Source of the DNA: Clostridia bacterium
Lineage (GTDB): Bacteria > Bacillota > Clostridia > Peptostreptococcales > Anaerovoracaceae
Reading direction: 5' to 3'
Assembly: GCA_900754805.1 (NCBI GenBank)
Contig: CAAEEE010000376.1
Span: 1-6,406, forward strand
DNA: 6,406 bases
The position numbers and the translations under genes were made by a program. Every line of letters starts with the position of its first letter. The stretch's first letter is position 1. Below the pieces are notes generated by a model. It was not told the origin of the DNA, ran no database searches, and saw only the letters and a program-made list of their open reading frames with translations. Positions 1-5,452 of the stretch are shown here, in pieces.

Positions 1-1
1 A

Positions 2-217
2 ATTGAAAAGCACGGAAATTATGCGATTATAACGACGCATTGCGGAAAGTCATTTCAGGTCTACAACTCCAGAAATTCCAGAGCGGCCAGATGGCTGCGA
101 AACAAATGGGCGGTTAAGCCGTGCGAAAAATGTAAAGTTCCGGACTGGAAACTCGAAAAATATTCGAAAACTTTCTTTGATTCCCATTATGGGAGTGATT
201 TGACGCATAAAAAGTAA
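2..217 (+). CDS. C-terminal part of an unrecognised Cys-containing protein (5' end outside the window)
   Basis: This reading frame is open from the left edge and ends at TAA 215-217, giving 71 visible residues. No in-frame ATG occurs near the edge, so it is most likely the tail of a longer gene. The visible part is basic and rich in aromatic residues. It has a THCGKSF segment, an R/N-rich stretch (NSRNSRAARWLRNKW) and then PCEKCKVPDW, so one Cys-Gly site is followed some 35 residues later by a CxxC pair. That resembles a small metal-binding (zinc ribbon-like) fold, but only three cysteines are seen, with a neighbouring His as a possible fourth ligand. An intrinsic terminator begins two bases after the stop, which supports a real gene end. 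I do not recognise the family. The coding call is fairly sure; the metal-binding idea is inference. Confidence 0.6.
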   Translation: MEKHGNYAIITTHCGKSFQVYNSRNSRAARWLRNKWAVKPCEKCKVPDWKLEKYSKTFFDSHYGSDLTHKK

Positions 218-218
218 T

Positions 219-247
219 ATGCCGCTTTCCGAAGGCGGTATTTTTTT
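219..247 (+). terminator. Rho-independent terminator after the partial CDS
   Basis: ATGCCGC (219-225) pairs with GGCGGTAT (235-241 used), with one G-U wobble, and can extend inward to about 10 pairs. Seven Ts follow at 241-247. It starts one base after the TAA of the upstream frame. The Shine-Dalgarno of the next gene begins at 248, so transcripts for that gene must either read through this hairpin or start somewhere I cannot identify. Confidence 0.75.
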
Positions 248-262
248 AGGGTGAAGATTATG
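248..262 (+). promoter_or_regulatory. Ribosome binding site choosing ATG 260 for the LysO-like gene
   Basis: AGGGTG at 248-253 lies 6 bases before ATG 260. The frame could also open at GTG 251, but that GTG is itself part of the Shine-Dalgarno and has only T-run behind it. ATG 260 is therefore the better start, shortening the protein by three residues. Confidence 0.65.
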
Positions 263-1270
263 TTCTTAATAGTATGGTATTATACGGTAATGATTGGCTG
301 TTATATTATAGCATCCAAGCTCAGAAGCAGGAGAGAAAAGCTTGAAGCCCCGGTGAATCAAGGACTTACCGGCATGATGTATTTCATCGTATTCATAATG
401 GGAATTCGAATGGGATCAAACGATCAGATCATATCAAATCTCGGAACGATCGGAATTCAGGCTGTCGTCATCAGCGTACTTACAATTGTGTTTAGTCTGC
501 TTTTTGTTACGATTATGCGTAAAATAATGAAGATTGACAAATACGGAGACAGAATTGCTGCTGCCCATTCAAATGACAGTACACCGGCAATGGCGGAAGT
601 CGAGGAATTTCTCGAAAAGGAAGAAGCCTCAAAGGCAAGTGAAAACTTGAAAACGACGCTGTACATCGCGATCGATGTTGTGATTGCAATGCTTATCGGC
701 TATTTTGCAATCAGACGGATATTTGCCGGTAATTATGAAGTTTTCGATACGGCGACTTCCAACGCAATTGTAGCAGGTCTGAGCATAATGGTAGGATTCG
801 TAGGTCTCAGTCTTGGGCTGGACGGAACGGTTATATCCAAACTGAAAGAAACCGGCATAAAGGTTCTGATCGTTCCGATAATGCTGATTCTCGGAACATC
901 CTTTGCGGGAGTTGTATTTTCAATGATAACGGAATTCAGTGTGAAAGAGGCACTGGCGATTTCCTGGGGATTCGGCTGGTATACCTATGCGCCCGGAATC
1001 ATAGCGGAGGCGGGGTATGTAATCGCAAGCGCGGTTTCGTTCCTGCATAATGTAATCAGAGAAACAACCGGAATTATCGGAATCCCACTTTTCGCGCAGA
1101 AATTCGGTTATCTTGAGGCGACAACCGTTCCGGGAATTGCTTCGATGGATGTATGCATGCCAATCATTGAAAGATCCTGCAGACAGGATACCATCGTATA
1201 TGGCTTCTGCAACGGACTTTTGACATCGCTTCTATGTTCATTCGGGGTGCCGCTTGTAATTGCATTGTAA
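260..1270 (+). CDS. lysO: LysO/DUF340 family membrane protein, probable lysine exporter
   Basis: A 336-residue polytopic inner-membrane protein. The family (E. coli YbjE/LysO) exports L-lysine. Numbering from ATG 260, hydrophobic segments lie near residues 1-20, 36-54, 60-86, 134-156, 166-190, 198-223, several between 230 and 283, and 312-336. The C-terminal half carries the family hallmarks: GFGWY (237-241) followed by a G-I-I-x-E turn, the RETTGIIGIPL helix, and GIASMD with Asp297. That Asp aligns, from memory, with one reported to matter in E. coli LysO. Residues 87-132 form a charged loop (AEVEEFLEKEEASKASE region) that makes the protein somewhat longer than the roughly 300-residue E. coli homologue. 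The gene stands alone between a terminator and the convergent lexA. Family assignment is confident. The substrate is inferred from the family; related DUF340 members could carry other amino acids. Confidence 0.8.
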   Translation: MFLIVWYYTVMIGCYIIASKLRSRREKLEAPVNQGLTGMMYFIVFIMGIRMGSNDQIISNLGTIGIQAVVISVLTIVFSLLFVTIMRKIMKIDKYGDRIAAAHSNDSTPAMAEVEEFLEKEEASKASENLKTTLYIAIDVVIAMLIGYFAIRRIFAGNYEVFDTATSNAIVAGLSIMVGFVGLSLGLDGTVISKLKETGIKVLIVPIMLILGTSFAGVVFSMITEFSVKEALAISWGFGWYTYAPGIIAEAGYVIASAVSFLHNVIRETTGIIGIPLFAQKFGYLEATTVPGIASMDVCMPIIERSCRQDTIVYGFCNGLLTSLLCSFGVPLVIAL

Positions 1271-1289
1271 AAGCCACCCGAATTCCATG

Positions 1290-1338
1290 AAAAAAGGTTA
1301 TACTTTTAAGCAATGACACTTAAGAGTACAACCTTTTT
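1290..1338. terminator. Bidirectional terminator between lysO-like gene and lexA
   Basis: Two 20-base arms, 1291-1310 and 1319-1338, are inverted copies with only two differences, around an 8-base loop (1311-1318). On each strand one difference is a G-U wobble and the other an A-C mismatch. The plus strand ends in five Ts (1334-1338). The minus strand ends in six Ts (complement of 1290-1295). Placed 20 bases after the plus-strand gene and 26 bases beyond the lexA stop, it can end both convergent transcripts. Confidence 0.9.
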
Positions 1339-1364
1339 AAATACAATCTTTATTTTTATATGCA

Positions 1365-2042
1365 CTAATTGAAATACCGAAACACACCTCTGACCTTACC
1401 GAGAATGTTTACATCTTTTACGATAATCGGACTCATCGTGTGGTTCTCCGGTTGCAGTCTGATGTGATCGGCTTCCTTATAGAATGTCTTAACCGTTGCT
1501 TCACTTTCAAATCCGTCAATCATCGCAACCACGATTTCACCGTTATGCACATCGACGGTCTGCTGAACGAGAATCAAATCTCCATCCATAATTCCGGCTT
1601 CAATCATACTCTCGCCGCGAACGCGGAGCATATAGTTTATGCCGTTAGCCGCATATCCGGACGGAATCGGGAAGGAGCCTTCAATGTTTTCGACTGCAGT
1701 GATTGGAGTGCCGGCAGCCACTCTTCCTACAATCGGAACCTCAACCACATCGTTTACCTGGCTTCCGCCGCCTGCAAAACCATCGGAAACAGCACAACTG
1801 CCGTATGCCGCAGGAGTGTGCCCACCTTTCTCGGACGGATCGACTACCATTAAAGCGCGCGGCTTGGACGGGTCTTTTTTCAAATAGCCCTGACGCACCA
1901 GACTTTCGATATCCTTATGTACGGTCGAAGTAGATTTAATTCCAAGTGCACCGCAGATTTCACGAACGGTAGGCGGATAGCCCTTCGTCTTGATTTCTGT
2001 TTTCATATAATCTAAAATTTTCTGTTCACGATCTTTCAGCAT
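1365..2042 (-). CDS. lexA: LexA, SOS response repressor with self-cleaving S24 peptidase domain
   Basis: A 225-residue transcriptional repressor of DNA damage genes. RecA filaments on single-stranded DNA trigger its autocleavage. Residues 1-66 are the LexA winged helix-turn-helix (YPPTVREICGALGIKSTSTV region). Residues 100-225 are the S24 protease domain. The cleavage site is Ala110-Gly111 in VGRVAAGTP, the nucleophile is Ser145 in RGESM, and the general base is Lys185 in ATVK; all are present, so it should be active. Residues 67-99 form a Gly/Ala/Ser-rich linker, making the protein about 20 residues longer than typical LexA (about 202-207). ATG 2042 is preceded by a purine-rich Shine-Dalgarno (complement of about 2046-2057). 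A LexA box over its own promoter points to autoregulation. It is convergent with the lysO-like gene and divergent from infC. Identity is very secure. Confidence 0.97.
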   Translation of the reverse strand: MLKDREQKILDYMKTEIKTKGYPPTVREICGALGIKSTSTVHKDIESLVRQGYLKKDPSKPRALMVVDPSEKGGHTPAAYGSCAVSDGFAGGGSQVNDVVEVPIVGRVAAGTPITAVENIEGSFPIPSGYAANGINYMLRVRGESMIEAGIMDGDLILVQQTVDVHNGEIVVAMIDGFESEATVKTFYKEADHIRLQPENHTMSPIIVKDVNILGKVRGVFRYFN

Positions 2043-2076
2043 AATCCTTCCTTCTCCTAACTTTTTTCTTACGAAC

Positions 2077-2105
2077 AGTATAACACAATGCGAACAAAAA
2101 GTAAA
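2077..2105 (-). promoter_or_regulatory. lexA promoter
   Basis: Read on the minus strand, TTTACT (2105-2100) is the -35 and TATACT (2082-2077) the -10, with a 17-base spacer. The expected start is near 2070, leaving a short leader of about 28 nt before ATG 2042. The -35 is imperfect and the -10 is near consensus. Between this promoter and the infC promoter, bases 2116-2156 are AT-rich and show nothing I can name. Confidence 0.75.
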
Positions 2106-2115
2106 CGGATGTTCT
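2102..2115. promoter_or_regulatory. Candidate LexA (SOS) box over the lexA -35
   Basis: The plus strand reads TAAACGGATGTTCT, matching 11 of 14 positions of the Gram-positive LexA box CGAACRNRYGTTYG, including the AAC and GTT cores at the right spacing. It overlaps the -35 hexamer of the lexA promoter, as expected for autorepression. Two further CGAAC half-sites lie at 2072-2076 and 2091-2095, within the promoter, but lack good partner halves. The box sits 42 bases upstream of the infC -35, so infC is probably not repressed. Confidence 0.7.
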
Positions 2116-2156
2116 GAAAAAGATTTTGTGTTTTTAAAAACTTTGTGAAATAACAG

Positions 2157-2185
2157 TTGACAGAAATCGCTGTCTAAGGTATACT
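2157..2185 (+). promoter_or_regulatory. Strong sigma-A type promoter of infC-rpmI-rplT
   Basis: TTGACA (2157-2162) and TATACT (2180-2185) are separated by 17 bases: a perfect -35 and a 5-of-6 -10. Transcription should start near 2192, giving a leader of about 150 nt before the infC start codon. High initiation with downstream attenuation is the normal layout for this ribosomal operon in Firmicutes. Confidence 0.9.
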
Positions 2186-2191
2186 ATTTCA

Positions 2192-2332
2192 GTAATGAAG
2201 AAGAAGTTATCCGCTTCTCACCTATGAGGTCACGTCACCGACATGGGTTGATACGTTGAAATTAGTATGCCTGCGGCGTTGCGAGGCATATTCTCTCGAG
2301 CGGATACTTCAAGTATCCGCTTTTATAATTTC
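2192..2332 (+). ncRNA. infC operon leader, L20-type attenuator (cis-regulatory RNA)
   Basis: The leader can adopt two exclusive folds. Terminator: AGCGGATACT (2299-2308) pairs perfectly with AGTATCCGCT (2312-2321), followed by TTTATAATTT. Antiterminator: TATCCGCT (2208-2215) pairs with AGCGGATA (2299-2306), the left arm of the terminator. This long-range pairing would enclose two local hairpins: an imperfect, bulged stem from 2230 to 2259 (ACGT 2232-2235 with 2253-2256, loop GACAT) and AGTATGCCT (2264-2272) with AGGCATATT (2284-2292). A competing hairpin, AGAAG 2202-2206 with CTTCT 2214-2218, could trap the antiterminator arm. In B. subtilis L20 binds such a leader, which mimics its 23S rRNA site, and promotes termination. 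The switch geometry is visible; L20 as ligand is inferred from the operon. It fills the gene-free stretch between lexA and infC. Confidence 0.8.
2299..2331 (+). terminator. Regulated terminator in the infC leader
   Basis: A perfect 10-bp stem (2299-2308 with 2312-2321; 3-base loop, or 9 bp with a 5-base loop) is followed by TTT-ATAATTT. The T-run is interrupted, so termination may be conditional. Its left arm is shared with the antiterminator pairing to 2208-2215. The stem ends 12 bases before the infC Shine-Dalgarno. Confidence 0.75.
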
Positions 2333-2347
2333 AGGAGGTGTACCATT
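2333..2347 (+). promoter_or_regulatory. infC Shine-Dalgarno and AUU start codon
   Basis: AGGAGGTG (2333-2340) is a full match to the 16S anti-Shine-Dalgarno. The core AGGAGG ends 6 bases before ATT 2345-2347. No ATG, GTG or TTG lies at a suitable distance in this frame. The encoded residues from ATT onward ([19 protein letters not shown]) line up with the N-terminus of IF3, whose gene starts with AUU in E. coli and B. subtilis. Confidence 0.92.
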
Positions 2348-2860
2348 AGCAAGGAAAATTTAATCAACGAAGAAATTCGTGATAAGGAAGTAAGAGTCAT
2401 CGATTCAGACGGAACAATGCTTGGCATTATGCCGACGGAAAAGGCATTGGATTTGGCAGGAGAGAAGAAACTCGACCTCGTCAACATTTCACCGAACGCC
2501 AACCCGCCGGTCTGCAAGATACTGGACTACGGTAAATACCGCTACGAACTTCAAAAGAAAGAAAAAGAAGCCAAGAAGAAACAGAAGGTTACACAGGTAA
2601 AGGAAATCAGACTGAGCACCTTTATTGAGGATCACGACATTCAGGTGAAAGCGAATACGGCTTCGAAATTCCTTAAAGATGGAGATAAAGTCAAGGTAAG
2701 TCTGAGATTCAGAGGCAGAGAAAAAGATTATTCCGCCCGCGGCATGGATGTGATGAAAACTTTTGCGGACATCGTTTCCGAAGTAGGCGTAATAGAAAAG
2801 AAGCCTTTGTTTGAAGGCAGAAGCTTGACAATGGTACTTGGACCTAAGGGCGACAAATAA
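2345..2860 (+). CDS. infC: Translation initiation factor IF-3
   Basis: A 171-residue factor that binds the 30S subunit, blocks premature 50S joining and checks the start codon and initiator tRNA. The N-domain spans about residues 1-75, ending in the IF3 signature [10 protein letters not shown] (58-67). A Lys/Glu-rich helical linker follows ([14 protein letters not shown]), then the C-domain from about 85 (VKEIRLS to the end). Length fits the family (about 165-180). The start is taken as ATT 2345. An in-frame ATG at 2267 would add 26 residues with no resemblance to IF3, lacks a Shine-Dalgarno and lies inside the leader hairpins. An AUU start lets IF3 repress its own translation, as shown in E. 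coli. It heads the operon with rpmI 20 bases downstream. Confidence 0.97.
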   Translation: MSKENLINEEIRDKEVRVIDSDGTMLGIMPTEKALDLAGEKKLDLVNISPNANPPVCKILDYGKYRYELQKKEKEAKKKQKVTQVKEIRLSTFIEDHDIQVKANTASKFLKDGDKVKVSLRFRGREKDYSARGMDVMKTFADIVSEVGVIEKKPLFEGRSLTMVLGPKGDK

Positions 2861-2880
2861 TTTTAGGAGGAAAAATCATC

Positions 2881-3081
2881 ATGGCAAAGAATAAGATGAA
2901 ATCCCATAGAGGAGCATGCAAAAGACTTAAATTAACAGGATCCGGCAAGATTAAGAGAAATAAGGCATACAAGAGCCATATTCTTACGAAGAAAAACGCA
3001 AAGAGAAAAAGAGGCTTAAGAAAAGCGACTGTTTTAACCAGCGCGGACTTAAAGAGAATGCTCAGATCTATGGCAAAATAG
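2881..3081 (+). CDS. rpmI: 50S ribosomal protein L35
   Basis: A 66-residue, strongly basic protein of the large ribosomal subunit. It shows the L35 pattern: K-x-K-S-H-R-G-A near residues 4-12, T-G-S-G-K-I-K-R (19-26), [10 protein letters not shown] (29-38) and a C-terminal [10 protein letters not shown] segment. Length matches the family (64-66). AGGAGG at 2865-2870 precedes ATG 2881 by 10 bases. It sits between infC and rplT in the order conserved across bacteria and should be controlled together with them by the infC leader. Confidence 0.97.
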   Translation: MAKNKMKSHRGACKRLKLTGSGKIKRNKAYKSHILTKKNAKRKRGLRKATVLTSADLKRMLRSMAK

Positions 3082-3105
3082 TTTGATATTACGGAGGTAA
3101 GAAAA

Positions 3106-3459
3106 ATGGCAAGAGTAAAAAAAGGCGTAAATGCGCATAAGAGACATAAGAAAATTTTAAAATTAGCGAAGGGTTTCTACGGCACTAAGAGCAAAGTATT
3201 CAGAGCTGCTAACCCTGCAGTTATGAGATCCTTAAGATCTGCATATGTAGGCAGAAAGTTAAAGAAGAGACAGTACAGACAGATGTGGATTGCAAGAATC
3301 AACGCTGCTGCAAGAATGAACGACATCAGCTACAGCAGACTGATGGACGGTCTTAAGAAGGCAGGCATTGAAATCAACAGAAAGATGCTTTCCGAAATGG
3401 CTATCTACGATGCACCTGCATTCACTGCACTTTGCGAAACAGCTAAGAAGGCTTTATAA
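3106..3459 (+). CDS. rplT: 50S ribosomal protein L20
   Basis: A 117-residue protein that binds 23S rRNA early in 50S assembly and represses its own operon in bacteria studied. It begins [20 protein letters not shown], the extended basic N-terminal arm. It continues with [13 protein letters not shown] and the globular C-domain ([27 protein letters not shown]), which is the part known to bind the regulatory leader. Length is exactly typical (117-119). GGAGGT at 3093-3098 lies 7 bases before ATG. It follows rpmI by 24 bases and is the last gene of the operon, with a terminator after it. As the probable ligand of the leader at 2192-2332 it closes a feedback loop. Confidence 0.97.
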   Translation: MARVKKGVNAHKRHKKILKLAKGFYGTKSKVFRAANPAVMRSLRSAYVGRKLKKRQYRQMWIARINAAARMNDISYSRLMDGLKKAGIEINRKMLSEMAIYDAPAFTALCETAKKAL

Positions 3460-3485
3460 ATAATACGGGAAAAGTATTTATATCA

Positions 3486-3540
3486 GAAACGAAACGCGCC
3501 CTTGCACGAATATAGATTCGGCAGGGGTGTTTTGTTTCTT
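3486..3540 (+). terminator. Compound intrinsic terminator after rplT
   Basis: GAAACGAAACGCGCCCTTGC (3486-3505) pairs with 3521-3538 (GCAGGGGTGTTTTGTTTC) through two G-U wobbles and two single-base bulges. The stem continues inward as CGAAT (3507-3511) with ATTCG (3516-3520) around an ATAG loop. The right arm ends in the T-rich TTTTGTTTCTT, which serves as the T-tract for the GC-rich core. It separates the ribosomal operon from the next promoter. Confidence 0.85.
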
Positions 3541-3581
3541 GAACGAATTTTAGGTGTCCCCTTTTTTTTACGGCAAAGCTG

Positions 3582-3590
3582 TGGTACAAT
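3582..3590 (+). promoter_or_regulatory. Extended -10 promoter of the downstream operon
   Basis: TGG-TACAAT (3582-3590) fits an extended -10 element (TGn plus a 5-of-6 hexamer). At the -35 distance there is only a run of Ts (3562-3569), so recognition probably rests on the extended -10. The expected start is near 3597, about 24 bases before the ATG at 3621. Confidence 0.65.
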
Positions 3591-3620
3591 ACAAATATCT
3601 ATGCGAAGGAGGAAAATACG

Positions 3621-4157
3621 ATGGCATATGCAGATCAATTATATGAAGTTGTGGATAAGTATTTCGTGCAGATTATCATGCCATACGGTGTGAAAAACAA
3701 CGAGGCGGGAAGATATTTAAAAAAATTCATGCCTTTTAAAAGGAAAAATTTTGACGAGTATATCGAAGCATATGAAAAATTCAGCGAGGCAGCGCAGATT
3801 TTGACGATGGAAAATATTGAAATTCCGGAAGATGACGGAAAGGCACAGTATTTAAAAAAGTGTTTTTATCAAAGTCAAAAGACATTTTGCAAGCTTTGTG
3901 AGAGAAATATCGCGCTGTATGAGTTCCAGAACCGCAAGGAACAGCGCAAGGAAATCAGCGTGCAGGAATTAAAGAATCTGTTTGTCGGTGTGCAGGCGAG
4001 TATGAATTCGGCAGGCAGAGACATTGACGCGCTGGAAAAAGCGTATAAGGATTTGCGGCTTGTGACCGACCCGGAATATGCCAAGGCAGCTGCGGAGGAA
4101 AAAGCGGCAGCCGAGAAAGCGGCGCAGGAAAAAGAAAATCGAAGGGGTAAGAAATGA
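3621..4157 (+). CDS. Unrecognised soluble helical protein, 178 aa, coupled to rmuC
   Basis: I do not recognise this protein. It is charged, predicted mostly helical, and has no signal peptide or membrane segment, so it is probably cytoplasmic. Three cysteines cluster in the middle: Cys81, then Cys90-x-x-Cys93 (KTFCKLCER), perhaps a metal or redox site. Residues from about 153 to the end are low-complexity Ala/Glu/Lys (KAAAEEKAAAEKAAQEK), likely a solvent-exposed helix or coiled coil. AAGGAGG (3606-3612) precedes ATG 3621 by 8 bases, and a promoter lies just upstream, so this is the first gene of its transcript. Its TGA overlaps the rmuC ATG (ATGA at 4154-4157), implying translational coupling and a possible functional tie to RmuC. 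Coding status is secure from the ribosome binding site, length and overlap. Confidence 0.85.
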   Translation: MAYADQLYEVVDKYFVQIIMPYGVKNNEAGRYLKKFMPFKRKNFDEYIEAYEKFSEAAQILTMENIEIPEDDGKAQYLKKCFYQSQKTFCKLCERNIALYEFQNRKEQRKEISVQELKNLFVGVQASMNSAGRDIDALEKAYKDLRLVTDPEYAKAAAEEKAAAEKAAQEKENRRGKK

Positions 4158-5437
4158 CGGAAACAACATTGTTATACATAGTTATTATTCTCTGTCTGCT
4201 TACAGCAGCGTTGGCGGCGGCTGCGATGATGCAGGCAGGAGCACTTGGAAAGCAGCTTTCCGAGATGAAAGCGGGTTCGCAGAATACGGAGAGGCAGCTT
4301 GAGGAAATCAGGCAGGCAAACCGCGATATGATTCAGCAGACGCAGAACTCCCTTCAGGTGTTCGGCGAGCTGATTTCAAGGAATCAGAAGGACAGCGCGG
4401 ATAATCTGGATAAGCGTCTTGCGGACATCAATACGCGCTTTTCACAGATGGCACTCGAAAATGAGCAGAAGCTCGAAAATATCCGCTTGAGCATGGAAAA
4501 GAAAATCGGAGAGCTGACAAACGATAACAACCGCCAGCTGGAAGAAATGCGAAAGACCGTTGACGAGAAGCTGCAGAAGACCCTGGAAGACCGCATTACG
4601 CAGTCCTTCAAGTTAGTAAACGACAGACTGGAACAGGTATACAAGGGCCTCGGCGAAATGCAGAATCTGGCGGTCGGCGTCGGTGATTTGAAAAAGGTTC
4701 TTTCCAATGTCAAGACCAGAGGCATTCTCGGCGAGGTGCAGCTCGGAGCGATTTTGGAGCAAATACTTTCGCCGGAGCAGTATGAGGAAAATGTGATTAC
4801 GAAATCGACGGGTGCAGACCGTGTTGAATTCGCGGTCAAACTTCCGGGCGACGATGAAAGGACGGTCTGGCTTCCGATTGACGCGAAATTTCCTGCGGAT
4901 TCGTACAGCAGGCTTGTGGATGCCTATGAGCTTGGCGATGCGGCGGCAATTGAAGAGGCGGCGAAAAACCTTGAAAGGGTTATCAAGTCCGAAGCAAAGG
5001 ATATTCACGCGAAATACATCGAGCCGCCGTATACGACGGACTTCGGCATCATGTTCCTGCCTTTTGAGGGGCTTTACGCTGAGGTCGTGCGCAGAGGGCT
5101 TTTAGATGTTCTACAGAGAGAATATAAGGTAAATATCGCGGGGCCGACGACAATGGCGGCGCTTTTAAATAGCCTTCAGATGGGCTTTAAAACGCTGGCG
5201 ATTCAGAAGCATTCCAGCGAGGTTTGGGAAGTGCTCGGAGCGGTAAAGACAGAGTTCGGAACTTTCGGAAAGGTTTTGGACAGCGCGAGGAAGCGTCTCA
5301 GAATGGCAGACGAGGATTTGGAAAAGCTTATCGGGACGAGGACGCGCGCAATCGAGAGAAAACTGCGCGGCGTAGAGAGTCTTTCCGCGCCGGAGAGTGA
5401 GGAAGTTCTGGAAATTTCCGATATAACGGAGATATAA
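4154..5437 (+). CDS. rmuC: RmuC family protein, predicted nuclease limiting DNA rearrangement
   Basis: A 427-residue RmuC protein. In E. coli rmuC loss raises inversion at short inverted repeats, and the fold is predicted to be a restriction-like nuclease. Residues 5-27 form one hydrophobic helix (LLYIVIILCLLTAALAAAA), anchoring it at the membrane. Residues 30-170 are Gln/Glu/Lys/Arg-rich heptads, a long coiled coil. The RmuC domain covers about 170-415, including KTRGILGEVQLGAILEQIL (Gly193-Glu194), PIDAKFP with Asp243 and Lys245 (predicted catalytic), PPYTTDFGIMFLPFEGLYAE and GPTTMAALLNSLQMG. All hallmark segments are intact. GAAGGGG (4141-4147) precedes the ATG, which overlaps the upstream stop by 4 bases. 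The next gene starts 15 bases after its TAA. Family is certain; the biochemical activity is prediction. Confidence 0.95.
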   Translation: MTETTLLYIVIILCLLTAALAAAAMMQAGALGKQLSEMKAGSQNTERQLEEIRQANRDMIQQTQNSLQVFGELISRNQKDSADNLDKRLADINTRFSQMALENEQKLENIRLSMEKKIGELTNDNNRQLEEMRKTVDEKLQKTLEDRITQSFKLVNDRLEQVYKGLGEMQNLAVGVGDLKKVLSNVKTRGILGEVQLGAILEQILSPEQYEENVITKSTGADRVEFAVKLPGDDERTVWLPIDAKFPADSYSRLVDAYELGDAAAIEEAAKNLERVIKSEAKDIHAKYIEPPYTTDFGIMFLPFEGLYAEVVRRGLLDVLQREYKVNIAGPTTMAALLNSLQMGFKTLAIQKHSSEVWEVLGAVKTEFGTFGKVLDSARKRLRMADEDLEKLIGTRTRAIERKLRGVESLSAPESEEVLEISDITEI

Positions 5438-5452
5438 GGGGTATAAATAAGT

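Noticed and set aside
182..194. Short inverted repeat TCCCATTATGGGA
   Set aside because: A 5-bp stem inside a coding region with no T-run; probably chance.
200..244. Possible promoter for the lysO-like gene (TTGACG at 200-205)
   Set aside because: No acceptable -10 lies 16-18 bases downstream; that position reads CGCTTT.
1440..1933. Three plus-strand reading frames opposite lexA
   Set aside because: They lie wholly antisense to a secure lexA, have no ribosome binding site and encode low-complexity shadow peptides.
2043..2344. Riboswitch or T-box in the lexA-infC gap
   Set aside because: No T-box motif or known aptamer core was seen. The structures are fully explained by a terminator/antiterminator leader of the L20 operon.
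3502..3693. 63-codon plus-strand frame upstream of the 178-aa gene
   Set aside because: It begins inside the rplT terminator hairpin, runs through the next promoter and overlaps a gene with a good ribosome binding site.
4384..5008. Long minus-strand frames opposite rmuC
   Set aside because: Antisense shadows of a clear rmuC frame; Ser/Arg-rich composition and no promoter or ribosome binding site.
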